This document shows, piece after piece, positions 17,551-27,120 of a DNA stretch of 64,000 nt; position 1 is the first letter of the stretch, and every line of letters starts with the position of its first letter. Location of the stretch: assembly GCA_947487155.1 (NCBI GenBank), contig CANKVS010000008.1, positions 1 through 64,000 of the forward strand, read 5' to 3'. The notes beneath the pieces are model-generated. The model did not search any database and had not been told where the DNA came from. It worked only from the letters and a program-made list of their open reading frames with translations. The translations under genes were made by a program, and so were the position numbers. Source of the DNA: an uncultured Flaviramulus sp. (lineage in GTDB: Bacteria > Bacteroidota > Bacteroidia > Flavobacteriales > Flavobacteriaceae).

Positions 17551-17699
17551 CTGCTAGCGCGAGTGTCCCGCTCGTGACCGCATGAGTAAGCAGAAAAATA
17601 GGAAGAGTAAAAGAAACTCTATTTAAACAAAATAAGTTTATAAAAGAAAATAGTTTTTAAGAGGCTAAACGGCACAAGCAAGATGCTTGCGCTAACAAG
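17551..17699. repeat. REPIN-like inverted pair of short palindromic repeats
   Basis: Two about 30-bp related sequences face each other at 17551-17580 (GCTAGCGCGAGTGTCCCGCT) and 17670-17699, the latter reading GTTAGCGCAAGCATCTTGCT on the minus strand. Each holds its own small hairpin (CAAGCA-AGA-TGCTTG in the second). A pair of REP-like palindromes in inverted orientation is the form called a REPIN. The stretch 17462-17839 contains no gene besides this. Confidence 0.6.
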
Positions 17700-17763
17700 G
17701 AGTTATATTACTTGGACTATTTATAGTTTACTAAGCATCCTATTTGTAGGCAGTAAGTACTAT

Positions 17764-17810
17764 CAAAAAAATACAATACCGATATAAGATTGTTATTTAT
17801 ATCGGTATTG
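17764..17810 (-). terminator. Terminator of the SusC/SusD operon
   Basis: A perfect 13-bp stem (CAATACCGATATA pairing with TATATCGGTATTG) is followed on the minus strand by seven T residues. It lies 30 bp past the SusD stop codon. Confidence 0.85.
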
Positions 17811-17839
17811 GTGATGGTATTATTTGTTTATGCTATGGT

Positions 17840-19342
17840 CTAATTATACCCTGGATTTTGCGAGCCTATATTAGCATTATTTATAAATTCTTCTGCTGGA
17901 ATAGCATACAGAAAATATTCTTTTCCAGTAATAGGGTGAGCTATTGTTCTGTTAGATGGAAAATTCAAACCAATCGGAGTCAATTGTAGCTGCATTGTAC
18001 TTTGTAATATGCCTCTTCTGTTTAAATCAAAAAATCTTTTTCCTTCAAAGGACAGTTCTATTCTGCGTTCTTGCATGACTGCATTTCTGAAAGAAGCCTG
18101 ATCTGGTAGTTCTACAGAAGTAAGTATTGGCAGTCCTGCATTTGTTCTTATTTCATTCAACAGGTCAAATGCTTCGCCATCCCGAGCGTAAGACTGTTCG
18201 TTTAAGGCCTCGGCTCTTACCAGTAACATCTCTGCGTAACGGATAAGAGGAAAATTCCATGAGCTTTGATTTCTGGGATCCTCTGTATTATAATATTTAT
18301 TAACATAGAAAAGGCTTCCATCTGGCTGATTGGGATCCAGAAAATTGGATAAACCATATGTATCTACAATAACATCCCTACGCAAATCACCAACTTCAAA
18401 GGCCTGCATAAAACCATTTACTGATGATGGCCCTCCACCAGAACTATTAAAATTGTCATCAGTGGGAAGTGTCAATGCAGAACCTGAAAATGTTTCTGGA
18501 GACAAAAGCCTTCCTAAAATTCCATTTACACTGGTTCCAGGCCCTCCATATTGGATTTCAAATAAAGATCCTGCACCATTTTCATCAGTTCCATTAAAAT
18601 TATCGGCATAATTTGAACGCAATGCCCCATTACCAATAACGTTATCAGCAGAAGTGGCTGCATCACCCCATTGTTCTAATTCCAGATGTACCAATGCTTT
18701 AAGAGCATGGGCAGAATATCTTGTAGGTCTGCCCTGTTCTAGTCCAAGACCACCTGAATATACGGTAGGCAATAACAAAATTGCCTCATTGACATCTTGC
18801 TCTATTTGAGCATATACCTGTTCTACAGATGCTCTAGGTACTGCTGCTTCTTCTACGTTTTTTATAGCTGTGGTTATAAGAGGAACGCCCGCATAAAACC
18901 GAACTAAATTGAAATAATAGAATGCCCGCATAAATTTAGCTTGTCCTTCTATAGCATTCTTCAATTCATCGGATGAAAAATTACTCACATTTAGAATACC
19001 TTCTAATACAGTATTAGCCCTACCAATTCCAGTATAGTGATTTCTCCATATGTTACGAGATTGACCATAGGTTTGATCGGCTATAAACAAATCTGTTTCT
19101 AATTCGTTTCTCCAGGTCCAACCATCGTCGCTAGCCATATCTGTCATTCGTAACAGAGCATCGTTATACATTCCAGGCAAGGGGTTATATACACTATTAA
19201 TTGCAGTTATAGCATTTTCTTCCGTAGAAAAAAGGGCATCTAAACCTATTTGTCCTTGTGGTTCGGGTTCAAGAATATTGCTGCATCCTACAACTGATAG
19301 GATAAGTAAAACTATATAAATATTTTTTATTATTTTTTTCAT
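17840..19342 (-). CDS. SusD/RagB-family nutrient-binding lipoprotein
   Basis: A 500-residue outer-membrane lipoprotein (lipobox VVGC, C20) that caps a SusC channel and binds its substrate. The N-terminal TPR-like region (FDLNRRGILQ and RYAEMLLVRAEALNE near the C-terminus are family signatures) and the ending YAIPAEEFINNANIGSQNPGYN-type tail are standard for RagB/SusD proteins. It follows the SusC gene by 28 bp. No glycosidase, peptidase or other degradative gene accompanies the pair, so the substrate cannot be read from context. Confidence 0.93.
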   Translation of the reverse strand: MKKIIKNIYIVLLILSVVGCSNILEPEPQGQIGLDALFSTEENAITAINSVYNPLPGMYNDALLRMTDMASDDGWTWRNELETDLFIADQTYGQSRNIWRNHYTGIGRANTVLEGILNVSNFSSDELKNAIEGQAKFMRAFYYFNLVRFYAGVPLITTAIKNVEEAAVPRASVEQVYAQIEQDVNEAILLLPTVYSGGLGLEQGRPTRYSAHALKALVHLELEQWGDAATSADNVIGNGALRSNYADNFNGTDENGAGSLFEIQYGGPGTSVNGILGRLLSPETFSGSALTLPTDDNFNSSGGGPSSVNGFMQAFEVGDLRRDVIVDTYGLSNFLDPNQPDGSLFYVNKYYNTEDPRNQSSWNFPLIRYAEMLLVRAEALNEQSYARDGEAFDLLNEIRTNAGLPILTSVELPDQASFRNAVMQERRIELSFEGKRFFDLNRRGILQSTMQLQLTPIGLNFPSNRTIAHPITGKEYFLYAIPAEEFINNANIGSQNPGYN

Positions 19343-19370
19343 GATTTAATTTTTTAGTTCTGCTATATAA

Positions 19371-22300
19371 TTAAAAAGTAAATGCCGCAGAGAAGTTATA
19401 AACCTTAGTTAAAGGATATGGCGTATGATCTATACCCACTGATAACAAATTATTAACACTGGATGCTTCAGGATCTAAACCTTTATATTTGGTAAATGTG
19501 AATAGATTGGTGCCTGAAAGTGTTAATTTAACCGATTGCATATTCAGTTTTTTAGTTATGGTTTGCGGTAAATTATAGGATAGACTTACGTTTTTTATCC
19601 TAAGAAAATCAGCATCTTCTAAAAATCTGGTAGATACTCTTGTAGCAAGGAAAGTAGTATTTCCTCCTTGTGATGCACGAGGCACTTCGTTGGACGGATT
19701 AGTAGGTGTCCAGTAATCTGCAACTTCTGCAAAGTTTTGTACAAATGGAACCGATCTGGCAAAGAAATTTCTGGCAGAATTAAAGAGTTGATAACCCCCT
19801 GCAAAATTTGCAAATACTGATAATGAAAAATCTTTATAAGTAATTGTATTGTTAATTCCTCCAAAAAACTTGGGATGTGGATTACCTACAAATGTTCTAT
19901 CACCATCATCAAAAATACCATTATTGTTTAAATCAGCATATTTTGGATCTCCTGGAACAGAGTTTGAGAAAGCTGCAGCTTCAGCTTCTTCACCTAGTTG
20001 CCAAATACCTTCAAATTCATACATATAAAAGGCTCCAACAGGTCGTCCAGCTACCGTTAGGTTTGCAATATTTCCTGATAAAGGCAGTGTACTACCTGGT
20101 AGCTCTAATGGATCTCCTACTGCGTTTGTACCTATATCAAGCACTTTGTTTGTATTAAAGGTAATATTAAAATCGGTCGTCCAAGTGAGGTCTCCTCCTT
20201 TTAAATTTTTAGAATTGATTGCAAATTCGACTCCAGAATTTTTAACAGACCCTAAATTGACAGTAGGTCTTTCTGAAACACCAGATGTAAAAGGAATAGG
20301 AATGGATATAAGAAGGTCTTCTGATTTTTTATTGTAATAATCCAGTTCAAAGTTTAATCTTCCACCAAATAATCCTACATCTACACCTACATCAAATTGT
20401 TTTGCTGACTCCCATTTGAGGTCTTCATTACCAATATTTACAGGAGCATTTCCTATAACGGCACTGTTTCCAAATACATAGTCTGCCCCTCCAGCTCTAG
20501 TAATGAATTCAAAATCTCCAATATTTTGATTTCCGGTAAGACCATAACTTGTTCGTAACTTTAAATTATTAATAATTGAGCTATCTTCTAAAAAAGCTTC
20601 TTCCGAAAGTTTCCAGGCAACCGAACCAGATGGAAATACACCATATCTATTTCTAGTTCCAAATTTTGAAGAACCATCTCTACGTATGGTACCAGTTACC
20701 AAATATTTATCATTATTAATATAATTCAACCTAAAAAAGGCAGAGCTTAAACCTGCACTTACATCAAAGCCTCCAGCATTGAAAGTAGATTGGTTGCTAA
20801 GTTGATTCAATGCATTATTGAGTGTACCACTACCATTGGCTGAAAATCCTGTATTAATAAATTGCTGGACAGAAACACCTGCTAAAGCATCAAAAGCATG
20901 TATACCAAATGTTTTTTTATAATTTAAAGTAAGGTCGGCCACCCAGTTTACCTGTTGGCTCTCTGATTGGTTTACACTTCCCTGATTTCTTGAAAAACGC
21001 CCAATTTGGTAAACAGGAAAAAAGTTATAATCATTTGAGAGTAGCACATCGCCACCAATATTAGCAGATACCGTAAGGCCATCCCATATTTCGGCATCCA
21101 GTTTTACACTTCCTAAAATTCTGGTTCTATTACGTTCTCTGGTAGGCAAAGTGTTATCTATCAACGGGTTCCAGTTACCTCCAAAAAATGGTGCTGCGGT
21201 TGTATTAACGGCAGTTAAGTTACCTTCTTCGTCAAACGGTTCAATATAACTGTGCTGATATACCAACCATCTGTATCCATTTCCAAAAAAGGAATCGTTG
21301 GGAACAAAATTGGATTTTTGATGACTTCCTGTTAAACTAGAAGTAATCTTTATTTTATCATTGATTTGAGAATCTAAATTTAATCGTAATGACCATTGTC
21401 TCAAATCTGTTTTAAGAAGTGTTCCTTCTCTATCCAAGTATCCAGCACTAATGGCATACTTGTTTTTTTCAGAACCTCCCACCGCAGAAAGGTTGTAACT
21501 TTGCCTATAGGCTGTACGGGTTCCCACATCTTGCCAATCAGTATCAATTTGCCAAACAGCGTCACTAGGATTGTCATATCCCGTAATATCTCTTCCAGAA
21601 TGAGTAAAGGCATCCACAAACAGTTGTCGTTGTTGTTCTGTACTCAAGAGATCGTACCTTTTACTAATTTCTTCAATTCCCTGTTCAGTAGAAACCGTAA
21701 AACTTGCTTTTCCTTGTTTCCCTCTTTTGGTGCTAATAATAACTACACCATTAGAAGCTCGAGCTCCATAAATAGCAGTTGCCGATGCGTCTTTAAGTAT
21801 ATCTACAGAAGCAATGTCTTTTGGATTGATTGTAGAAAGGCTACCACTAAACAAAGGTACTCCGTCAACAACAATCAATGGACTATTGCTTCCTGTTACC
21901 GAACTGACACCTCTAATGGCTATATCAAAATCACCATCTAAATCTCCACCTCTTTGTCTAATGTTCACTCCACTTGCTCTACCTTGTATGGCTCCTTGAA
22001 AAGAAGGAACAGATCTACTTTGAAGATCTACTTCACTTACTGATGAGACAGCACCTGTAAGGTCACTCTTTTTTACTGTTCCGTAACCTACCACAACCAC
22101 TTCATCTAATCCAGCAGCATCTTCTACCATAGTAATTGTTAAATTAGATTGCCCGTTAAATGCTATTTCTTGAGTGGCAAAACCTATATAAGAAAAAACC
22201 AAAGTAGCCTTTTCATTTGTTACGGTTAAAGAAAAACGGCCATCAAAATCAGATTGTGTTCCATTTAATGTTCCTTTTTCTAAAATATTAGCTCCTGGTA

Positions 22301-22739
22301 ATGGTTGCCCATTAGCATCATTAACAGTTCCATTAATAACTATTCCTTGTGGCTTTTTAACATCACTAATTATAGGAATCTTTTTAATTAGTATATTATT
22401 ATTTTCTGTTAATTCAAAGCTTAAGCTATTGTTTGATAAACTTTTTTTCAACAATTCACCCAGTCCTATTTCTCCTTTTTTTAGCTGAACTTTAGGCGTA
22501 TTTTTAAATGCCTTTTTTGGATAAATAAAACGATAATTTGTTTGCTTTTTAATAATTTTAAACACTTGATCGACGGTAACCAGTTGGTCTTGGTCTATCA
22601 ATACTTTTTCTTGAGAAAACGAGTTTGTTGTGCTAAGACTAAAAACAGTTGTGCACAAAAAAAAGATAAACGTTTTCATAATGGTGATTAGCAGCCGTTT
22701 CTCAACGAGAGAACGGGCATTAAGTAAATTAATTTTCAT
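19371..22739 (-). CDS. SusC/RagA TonB-dependent outer-membrane receptor with STN domain
   Basis: The 1122-residue receptor has a signal sequence after a charged start (about 1-42), an STN signalling domain (about 45-120), a carboxypeptidase-regulatory-like domain (about 132-212, GTVNDANGQPLPGANI), the plug (VVVGYGTVKKSDLTGAVSSV) and a 22-strand-type barrel ending in FSAAFTF. The STN domain lets the loaded receptor signal to a FecR-type anti-sigma factor, and that gene lies directly upstream at 22835. The layout sigma-FecR-SusC-SusD is a self-inducing uptake locus. Its placement between the nos and nor genes is unusual, and the substrate is unknown. Confidence 0.95.
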   Translation of the reverse strand: MKINLLNARSLVEKRLLITIMKTFIFFLCTTVFSLSTTNSFSQEKVLIDQDQLVTVDQVFKIIKKQTNYRFIYPKKAFKNTPKVQLKKGEIGLGELLKKSLSNNSLSFELTENNNILIKKIPIISDVKKPQGIVINGTVNDANGQPLPGANILEKGTLNGTQSDFDGRFSLTVTNEKATLVFSYIGFATQEIAFNGQSNLTITMVEDAAGLDEVVVVGYGTVKKSDLTGAVSSVSEVDLQSRSVPSFQGAIQGRASGVNIRQRGGDLDGDFDIAIRGVSSVTGSNSPLIVVDGVPLFSGSLSTINPKDIASVDILKDASATAIYGARASNGVVIISTKRGKQGKASFTVSTEQGIEEISKRYDLLSTEQQRQLFVDAFTHSGRDITGYDNPSDAVWQIDTDWQDVGTRTAYRQSYNLSAVGGSEKNKYAISAGYLDREGTLLKTDLRQWSLRLNLDSQINDKIKITSSLTGSHQKSNFVPNDSFFGNGYRWLVYQHSYIEPFDEEGNLTAVNTTAAPFFGGNWNPLIDNTLPTRERNRTRILGSVKLDAEIWDGLTVSANIGGDVLLSNDYNFFPVYQIGRFSRNQGSVNQSESQQVNWVADLTLNYKKTFGIHAFDALAGVSVQQFINTGFSANGSGTLNNALNQLSNQSTFNAGGFDVSAGLSSAFFRLNYINNDKYLVTGTIRRDGSSKFGTRNRYGVFPSGSVAWKLSEEAFLEDSSIINNLKLRTSYGLTGNQNIGDFEFITRAGGADYVFGNSAVIGNAPVNIGNEDLKWESAKQFDVGVDVGLFGGRLNFELDYYNKKSEDLLISIPIPFTSGVSERPTVNLGSVKNSGVEFAINSKNLKGGDLTWTTDFNITFNTNKVLDIGTNAVGDPLELPGSTLPLSGNIANLTVAGRPVGAFYMYEFEGIWQLGEEAEAAAFSNSVPGDPKYADLNNNGIFDDGDRTFVGNPHPKFFGGINNTITYKDFSLSVFANFAGGYQLFNSARNFFARSVPFVQNFAEVADYWTPTNPSNEVPRASQGGNTTFLATRVSTRFLEDADFLRIKNVSLSYNLPQTITKKLNMQSVKLTLSGTNLFTFTKYKGLDPEASSVNNLLSVGIDHTPYPLTKVYNFSAAFTF

Positions 22740-22834
22740 AAATTTGCTTGGTGTTAGTTAAACATTTAATTAATACATAATAGAGGGACACGAAGTTTGA
22801 TACCGGAAAATGTCTTTACTTCGTCCCCTTTTTT

Positions 22835-24040
22835 TTATTTTAATACTACTTTTTTATTTTTTATTTCATAATCGTTTATTATTCCAAAACTTTTAATACT
22901 AATTAGTATTTCTTCTATTTCTTGATTTTTTTCTAATATCCCAATAAATTCCTCTTCTTCGGCTTCCTTATTTTCGAATATTACTTCTATATCGTACCAG
23001 CGAGATAAAACCTTCATGATATATTTAAGAGGTTTTTCTTCAAAACTAAAAACGCCTTCTTTCCACGATATTTCATTATAGACATCTACAGTTTTTACCA
23101 ATAAACTATTATCATTAAAATTTAATATTGATTGCTGATTAGGTATTAAGTTTTGTTTTTCACCCTCATAACTAACAGCCACTTTTCCTTCTACTAAAGT
23201 GGTATAAATTTCGTCTTCATCTTTATATGCTTTAATATTAAATTCTGTTCCTAGAACACATATTTCTTGCTTATTGTTAAATACTTTAAAATTTGCACCA
23301 TTATGATTAGAACTTGGCGATACATCAAAATAAGCTTCACCATATACCAATTCTACTCGTCGTGTTTTGCCTTTTACGAATGTAACTGGGTATTTTAATT
23401 GCGATTCGGAATTTAACCATACCTGCGTTCCGTCAGCGAGTTTTATAGAAAACTGCCCACCCCGTGGTATTGTAAGGTAGTTATAAGCAATATCTTTACT
23501 AGGTTTTTTATTATATATAATCTCCTTTCCATTACTGGTTGCATTACCCGACTTGTAAACTTGTCCATGTTTTAAAGGAATATCTGAGCCATTTTCTAAT
23601 GTAAGTATTGCTTTGTCAATACCTGTTTTAATTTGGTGGTTATTGACAATGGTTGGTTCAGTAAATTGAGGTAAGTTGTTTTCTTTTTTTAGAAATACTG
23701 TAAGTGTAACTAATATAAGTACAGAAGCGACGGCTGCATATTTCCAATATGAAGTTCTGATTTTTTTTTCTGGTATTATTCGCAAGGTGGTTTGTTTAAT
23801 ATTTCTTTTTTCAATAATATGCTGCCATATGGTATCAAAATCAGAATTAGAAAGATGGTCATTGTCAAAATCCATCAAATGGATGATTTTTTTAGCTTCT
23901 TCAACGCTAGCTTTCTTTTCAGGGTGTTTTAACAGCCAATTATTCCAAAAGTTGGAAGTCATGTTATCTGTATCCAAAATCCATTTTTGAAAATATTCAT
24001 CTTTCACAAAGTCTTCTACAGTATAATGAACATATTTCAT
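22835..24040 (-). CDS. FecR-type anti-sigma factor
   Basis: A 401-residue inner-membrane regulator. The cytoplasmic N-terminus (about 1-95) would hold the ECF sigma factor, one membrane helix lies at about 99-118 (YWKYAAVASVLILVTLTVFL), and the periplasmic FecR domain follows (PRGGQFSIKLADGTQVWLNS, VELVYGEAYFDV, LGTEFNIKAY), with a C-terminal DUF4974-like region that contacts the receptor STN domain. It is encoded between the sigma factor and SusC genes, matching this partnership. Confidence 0.94.
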   Translation of the reverse strand: MKYVHYTVEDFVKDEYFQKWILDTDNMTSNFWNNWLLKHPEKKASVEEAKKIIHLMDFDNDHLSNSDFDTIWQHIIEKRNIKQTTLRIIPEKKIRTSYWKYAAVASVLILVTLTVFLKKENNLPQFTEPTIVNNHQIKTGIDKAILTLENGSDIPLKHGQVYKSGNATSNGKEIIYNKKPSKDIAYNYLTIPRGGQFSIKLADGTQVWLNSESQLKYPVTFVKGKTRRVELVYGEAYFDVSPSSNHNGANFKVFNNKQEICVLGTEFNIKAYKDEDEIYTTLVEGKVAVSYEGEKQNLIPNQQSILNFNDNSLLVKTVDVYNEISWKEGVFSFEEKPLKYIMKVLSRWYDIEVIFENKEAEEEEFIGILEKNQEIEEILISIKSFGIINDYEIKNKKVVLK

Positions 24041-24264
24041 TTATCAGGTCATTTTATCTGATTAGAATCTGAAAAAGTTCAGACTCTTTAATTAATAAGA
24101 GAAGAAAATGGAATTTTTACTTCAAAAAAAAACCTTTTTTTTATAAAAAATTTAAAAAACACAGGTTTTATAGTATTTACAAGCGTTACTTTTTTATAAA
24201 ATATGGTAAAACAATTGCAATTTAAAACGTAAAAACAGGTGTGGAGTACTTTAAAAATTGAATA

Positions 24265-24921
24265 TTACAGCATACCGATTAAAACAAATAGCACCAGCAC
24301 CAAATGTTCTTTAAGTAGTTTAATAGTACGTGCCATTAAATTATACGTTCCTTTTTTATTAAGGGACATAATTTCGGCAATTTCGTTATAGCTTAATCTG
24401 CTATAAAACTTTAAATAGATAATTTCTTTTTGATTGTCTGTAAGCATGGTAAGTGCTTTTTGTAATGCTTGACGCTGTTCTTCAAAACGTTGTTTTTCGA
24501 TAAGGTTAATTTCAGCAGACACTGTTTTTCTATTCAGATTATTTATATTTTGACTCTCATCAATTGTCTTTCTTGCTTTTGAAACATTAGCAATTATTTT
24601 TCGTCTTAACGATCTATATAAATAAGCTTTAATTGATTGCACATTAGCTAACCTGTCTTTAGCATCCCAAAGTTCTATAAAAAGATCTTGTATGGTATCC
24701 TTTACTAATTCTTTATTATAAACCAACTTTAATCCATAACTAAACAGTTTTGCAACGTATTGCTCATAAATTGTAGCAAAAGCTAGTTCACTTCCCGTTT
24801 TAAATTCTTGCCATAAATGCAAATCGGTTATGGCTGTTGTTTTTTCAACAGGAACAGATGAAGATTTTTTTTGACTGTTCCCTAAAAATTCAACATGCTT
24901 ATATTCAGGTTTTTTAGCCAC
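24265..24921 (-). CDS. ECF-type RNA polymerase sigma factor (FecI-like)
   Basis: The 218-residue protein has sigma region 2 (about 35-110, GSELAFATIYEQYVAKLFSY and DTIQDLFIELW) and region 4 (about 145-200, LTDNQKEIIYLKFYSRLSYN, then EIAEIMSLNKKGTYNLMARTI). The hydrophobic C-terminal tail (LVLVLFVLIGML) is common in Bacteroidota ECF factors paired with FecR proteins. An N-terminal extension of about 30 residues is not conserved in the family, so the start could be slightly downstream. It should direct transcription of the adjacent SusC/SusD genes. Confidence 0.9.
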   Translation of the reverse strand: MAKKPEYKHVEFLGNSQKKSSSVPVEKTTAITDLHLWQEFKTGSELAFATIYEQYVAKLFSYGLKLVYNKELVKDTIQDLFIELWDAKDRLANVQSIKAYLYRSLRRKIIANVSKARKTIDESQNINNLNRKTVSAEINLIEKQRFEEQRQALQKALTMLTDNQKEIIYLKFYSRLSYNEIAEIMSLNKKGTYNLMARTIKLLKEHLVLVLFVLIGML

Positions 24922-25105
24922 AATAAAAACGTTTGAAAAAAAGAATGATTAAATAGAAAGAATAAAGATATAATAAAAAAACTATAATTACTAAAATTCA
25001 CTATTTAAAGTATTACAACCTTAATAATATTTTAGTTCCTTTTAGAGTTGTTACCACTACTCAAACATAAAACATAAGACGCTTTAATGTTATAAAATTA
25101 AGAAC

Positions 25106-25148
25106 TGACAAAAGTCATATTTTTTAAACTTACAAGCTATTAATTTTG
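25106..25148 (+). promoter_or_regulatory. FNR/CRP-type site and -7 box of norCB
   Basis: The palindrome TGAC-AAAA-GTCA (25106-25117, centre 25111.5) is a CRP/FNR-family site. A consensus -7 box TAATTTTG (25141-25148) is centred exactly 33 bp downstream, the same spacing as at the nos operon. The 294 bp between the sigma-factor gene and norC otherwise hold only AT-rich sequence. Confidence 0.75.
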
Positions 25149-25215
25149 ATACATCTGTAAAAAGGATAAAAAAGTCTTTTTTGTAAAAAATTGATACTAA
25201 TCTAAACTAAATAAT

Positions 25216-25650
25216 ATGTTATCAAAAAAACAAGCTCGTGCCTTTTTTCTTGGAGGAACAGTCGTTACTTTTTTAATATTTATTGGTCTTACCATTTACT
25301 CTTTTAGTAAATCTCAAGATCAGTCAAATGATGAAAACATTACCGAAGCTGTTGTAAGAGGAAAGAAACTTTGGGAAGATAATAACTGTATGGGGTGCCA
25401 CACCATTTTGGGTGAAGGTGCTTATTATGCTCCAGAATTAACAAAAGTAATTGAACGTAGAGGTGAAGGCTACATTAAAGCTGTATTAACAACACCTGTT
25501 GATTGGGCACCTAACGGAAGAAAAATGGTGGCTTATGGTTTTACAGCTGAAGAGGCGGCAGATTTGATTGCCTTTTTTGATTGGATAGATGACATCGATT
25601 TAAACGGGTTTGACACCGTAGTTTCACCATTAGCTAAAGGCGAAAACTAA
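25216..25650 (+). CDS. norC: Nitric oxide reductase cytochrome c subunit
   Basis: The 144-residue NorC has one N-terminal membrane anchor (about 9-30) and a periplasmic cytochrome c domain with heme motif C58-M-G-C61-H62 and a probable axial methionine in GRKMVAYGF (about residue 104). NorC passes electrons to NorB for reduction of NO to N2O. It is the first gene of a transcript with an FNR-type promoter and is followed by norB after 11 bp. Confidence 0.95.
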   Translation: MLSKKQARAFFLGGTVVTFLIFIGLTIYSFSKSQDQSNDENITEAVVRGKKLWEDNNCMGCHTILGEGAYYAPELTKVIERRGEGYIKAVLTTPVDWAPNGRKMVAYGFTAEEAADLIAFFDWIDDIDLNGFDTVVSPLAKGEN

Positions 25651-25661
25651 ACTAAAAAATT

Positions 25662-27002
25662 ATGAAATATAAATCACAAAAAGTAGCGTATTGGTTTTTT
25701 GCGCTTTCAATGCTATTGTTCGGACTGCAAATTATATATGGCTTTATAATGGGATTCGCCCATGCAGGATTTGATGGATTGCATGCTGCTATACCTTTTA
25801 ATACCGCTAGAGCAGTACACACCAATTTATTAGTTGTTTGGTTATTGTCTGGTTTTATGGGAGCCGCTTATTACATAATACCCGAAGAAGCGCAACGCGA
25901 ACTGGTAAGTGTAAAACTCGCCTATGTGCAATTAATAAGTTTAGCTATTGTTGGTGTTATTGCCATTGTAGGCTATCACTTTAACTATTGGGAAGGTCGT
26001 AAATTTTTAGAAATTCCTAGGTCTTTAGATTATTTAGTAGTTGTAAATGTACTCTTATTTTTAGGACTCATTTTAGTTACTTTATTTAAAGGAAAACGAA
26101 GAACTACTACCGCATTAGTACTTTCAATGGGGCTTTTATTTGCTGCCTTATTGTATTTATCAGGTATGCTTCCTTTTGATAGTCAAGTAAAAGATTCGTT
26201 CTTTAGGTGGTGGGTTGTTCACCTTTGGGTTGAAGGTGTTTGGGAATTAATAATGGGAGGTATTTTATCTTTCCTATTAATTAAACTTACTGGAGTTGAT
26301 AGAGAGGTTATCGAGAAATGGCTATATGTTATTGTTGGCTTAACATTCTTATCAGGTGTTTTAGGTACAGGGCACCACTACTACTATATTGGTGTTAATA
26401 AAATTTGGTTAATTGTTGGAGGTATATTTTCTGCGCTAGAACCATTAGCATTTTTAGCCATGGCATTATTTGCTGTAAACATGTACCGAAAAGGTGAAAA
26501 AAAGCACCCCAATAAATTGGCTTTATACTGGACACTTGGTGCTGCTATTGTATCATTTATAGGTGCTGGACTATTAGGGTTTGCACATACATTGCCACAA
26601 ACAAATTTATACACACACGGTACCTTAGTAACCGCCATGCATGGGCATCTTGCTTTTTGGGGTGCTTACGCTATGATTGTTTTGGCTATTATTAGTTATA
26701 GTTTACCAAACATGACAGGTAGAAAATTATACGAAAGTACCAGAGGTAGAATGGCATTTTGGATGTCTAATATTGGTATGATAGGCATGACGGTTGCCTT
26801 TGGAGTAGCAGGTGTTGTTCAAGTATATTTAGAACGTAAATTGAAAATGGAATTTATGGAAGTTCAAAAACAAACCGAAATTCACTTCGTAGTGCTTATT
26901 ATTTGTGCAACATTATTTATGATAGGTATCATTCTGTACTTCATTGATTTTTACAAGCACGGAAAACCAACGAATGAAGCTTTAGAAGTACAACCCACAT
27001 AA
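25662..27002 (+). CDS. norB: Nitric oxide reductase large subunit (cNor type)
   Basis: A 446-residue heme-copper-oxidase superfamily protein with 12 membrane helices. Ligand motifs in order: HTNLLVVW (heme b His), HLWVEGVWELIMGG (FeB His and catalytic glutamates), GTGHHYYYIG (FeB His pair), and HGHLAFWGAY (heme ligands). The short length and the adjacent cytochrome c subunit identify cNor rather than the quinol-dependent qNor, which carries an N-terminal extension. The FeB-site glutamates distinguish it from cbb3 oxidases. Confidence 0.95.
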   Translation: MKYKSQKVAYWFFALSMLLFGLQIIYGFIMGFAHAGFDGLHAAIPFNTARAVHTNLLVVWLLSGFMGAAYYIIPEEAQRELVSVKLAYVQLISLAIVGVIAIVGYHFNYWEGRKFLEIPRSLDYLVVVNVLLFLGLILVTLFKGKRRTTTALVLSMGLLFAALLYLSGMLPFDSQVKDSFFRWWVVHLWVEGVWELIMGGILSFLLIKLTGVDREVIEKWLYVIVGLTFLSGVLGTGHHYYYIGVNKIWLIVGGIFSALEPLAFLAMALFAVNMYRKGEKKHPNKLALYWTLGAAIVSFIGAGLLGFAHTLPQTNLYTHGTLVTAMHGHLAFWGAYAMIVLAIISYSLPNMTGRKLYESTRGRMAFWMSNIGMIGMTVAFGVAGVVQVYLERKLKMEFMEVQKQTEIHFVVLIICATLFMIGIILYFIDFYKHGKPTNEALEVQPT

Positions 27003-27023
27003 TATATTACTTAAAAATACTCA

Positions 27024-27097
27024 AGGATTAATATAGAGAGATTGTTAATCCTCACGTTCAAACCCGCATTATAACTCTTAACATGTAATGTGGGTTT
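27024..27097 (+). other. Two consecutive hairpins between norB and norQ
   Basis: AGGATTAA pairs with TTAATCCT (27024-27052). AAACCC plus CATTA pairs with TAATG plus GGGTTT (27060-27097), followed by ATTTACC. They could attenuate transcription between the abundant structural subunits and the chaperones. Confidence 0.5.
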
Positions 27098-27120
27098 ATT
27101 TACCTTAAACACTAAATACT

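Noticed and set aside
19619..22000. Several plus-strand frames of 60-180 codons inside the SusC gene
   Set aside because: They lie opposite a long, fully recognisable coding sequence and have no family features or promoters.
17840..22739. SusC/SusD as the copper importer (NosA equivalent) of the nos cluster
   Set aside because: They have the full Sus-type layout with ECF sigma and FecR, opposite orientation and no Met/His-rich copper motifs. Position alone is not enough.
25662..27002. cbb3-type cytochrome oxidase subunit I
   Set aside because: The FeB-site glutamates, the adjacent NorC, and NorQ and NorD downstream identify nitric oxide reductase.
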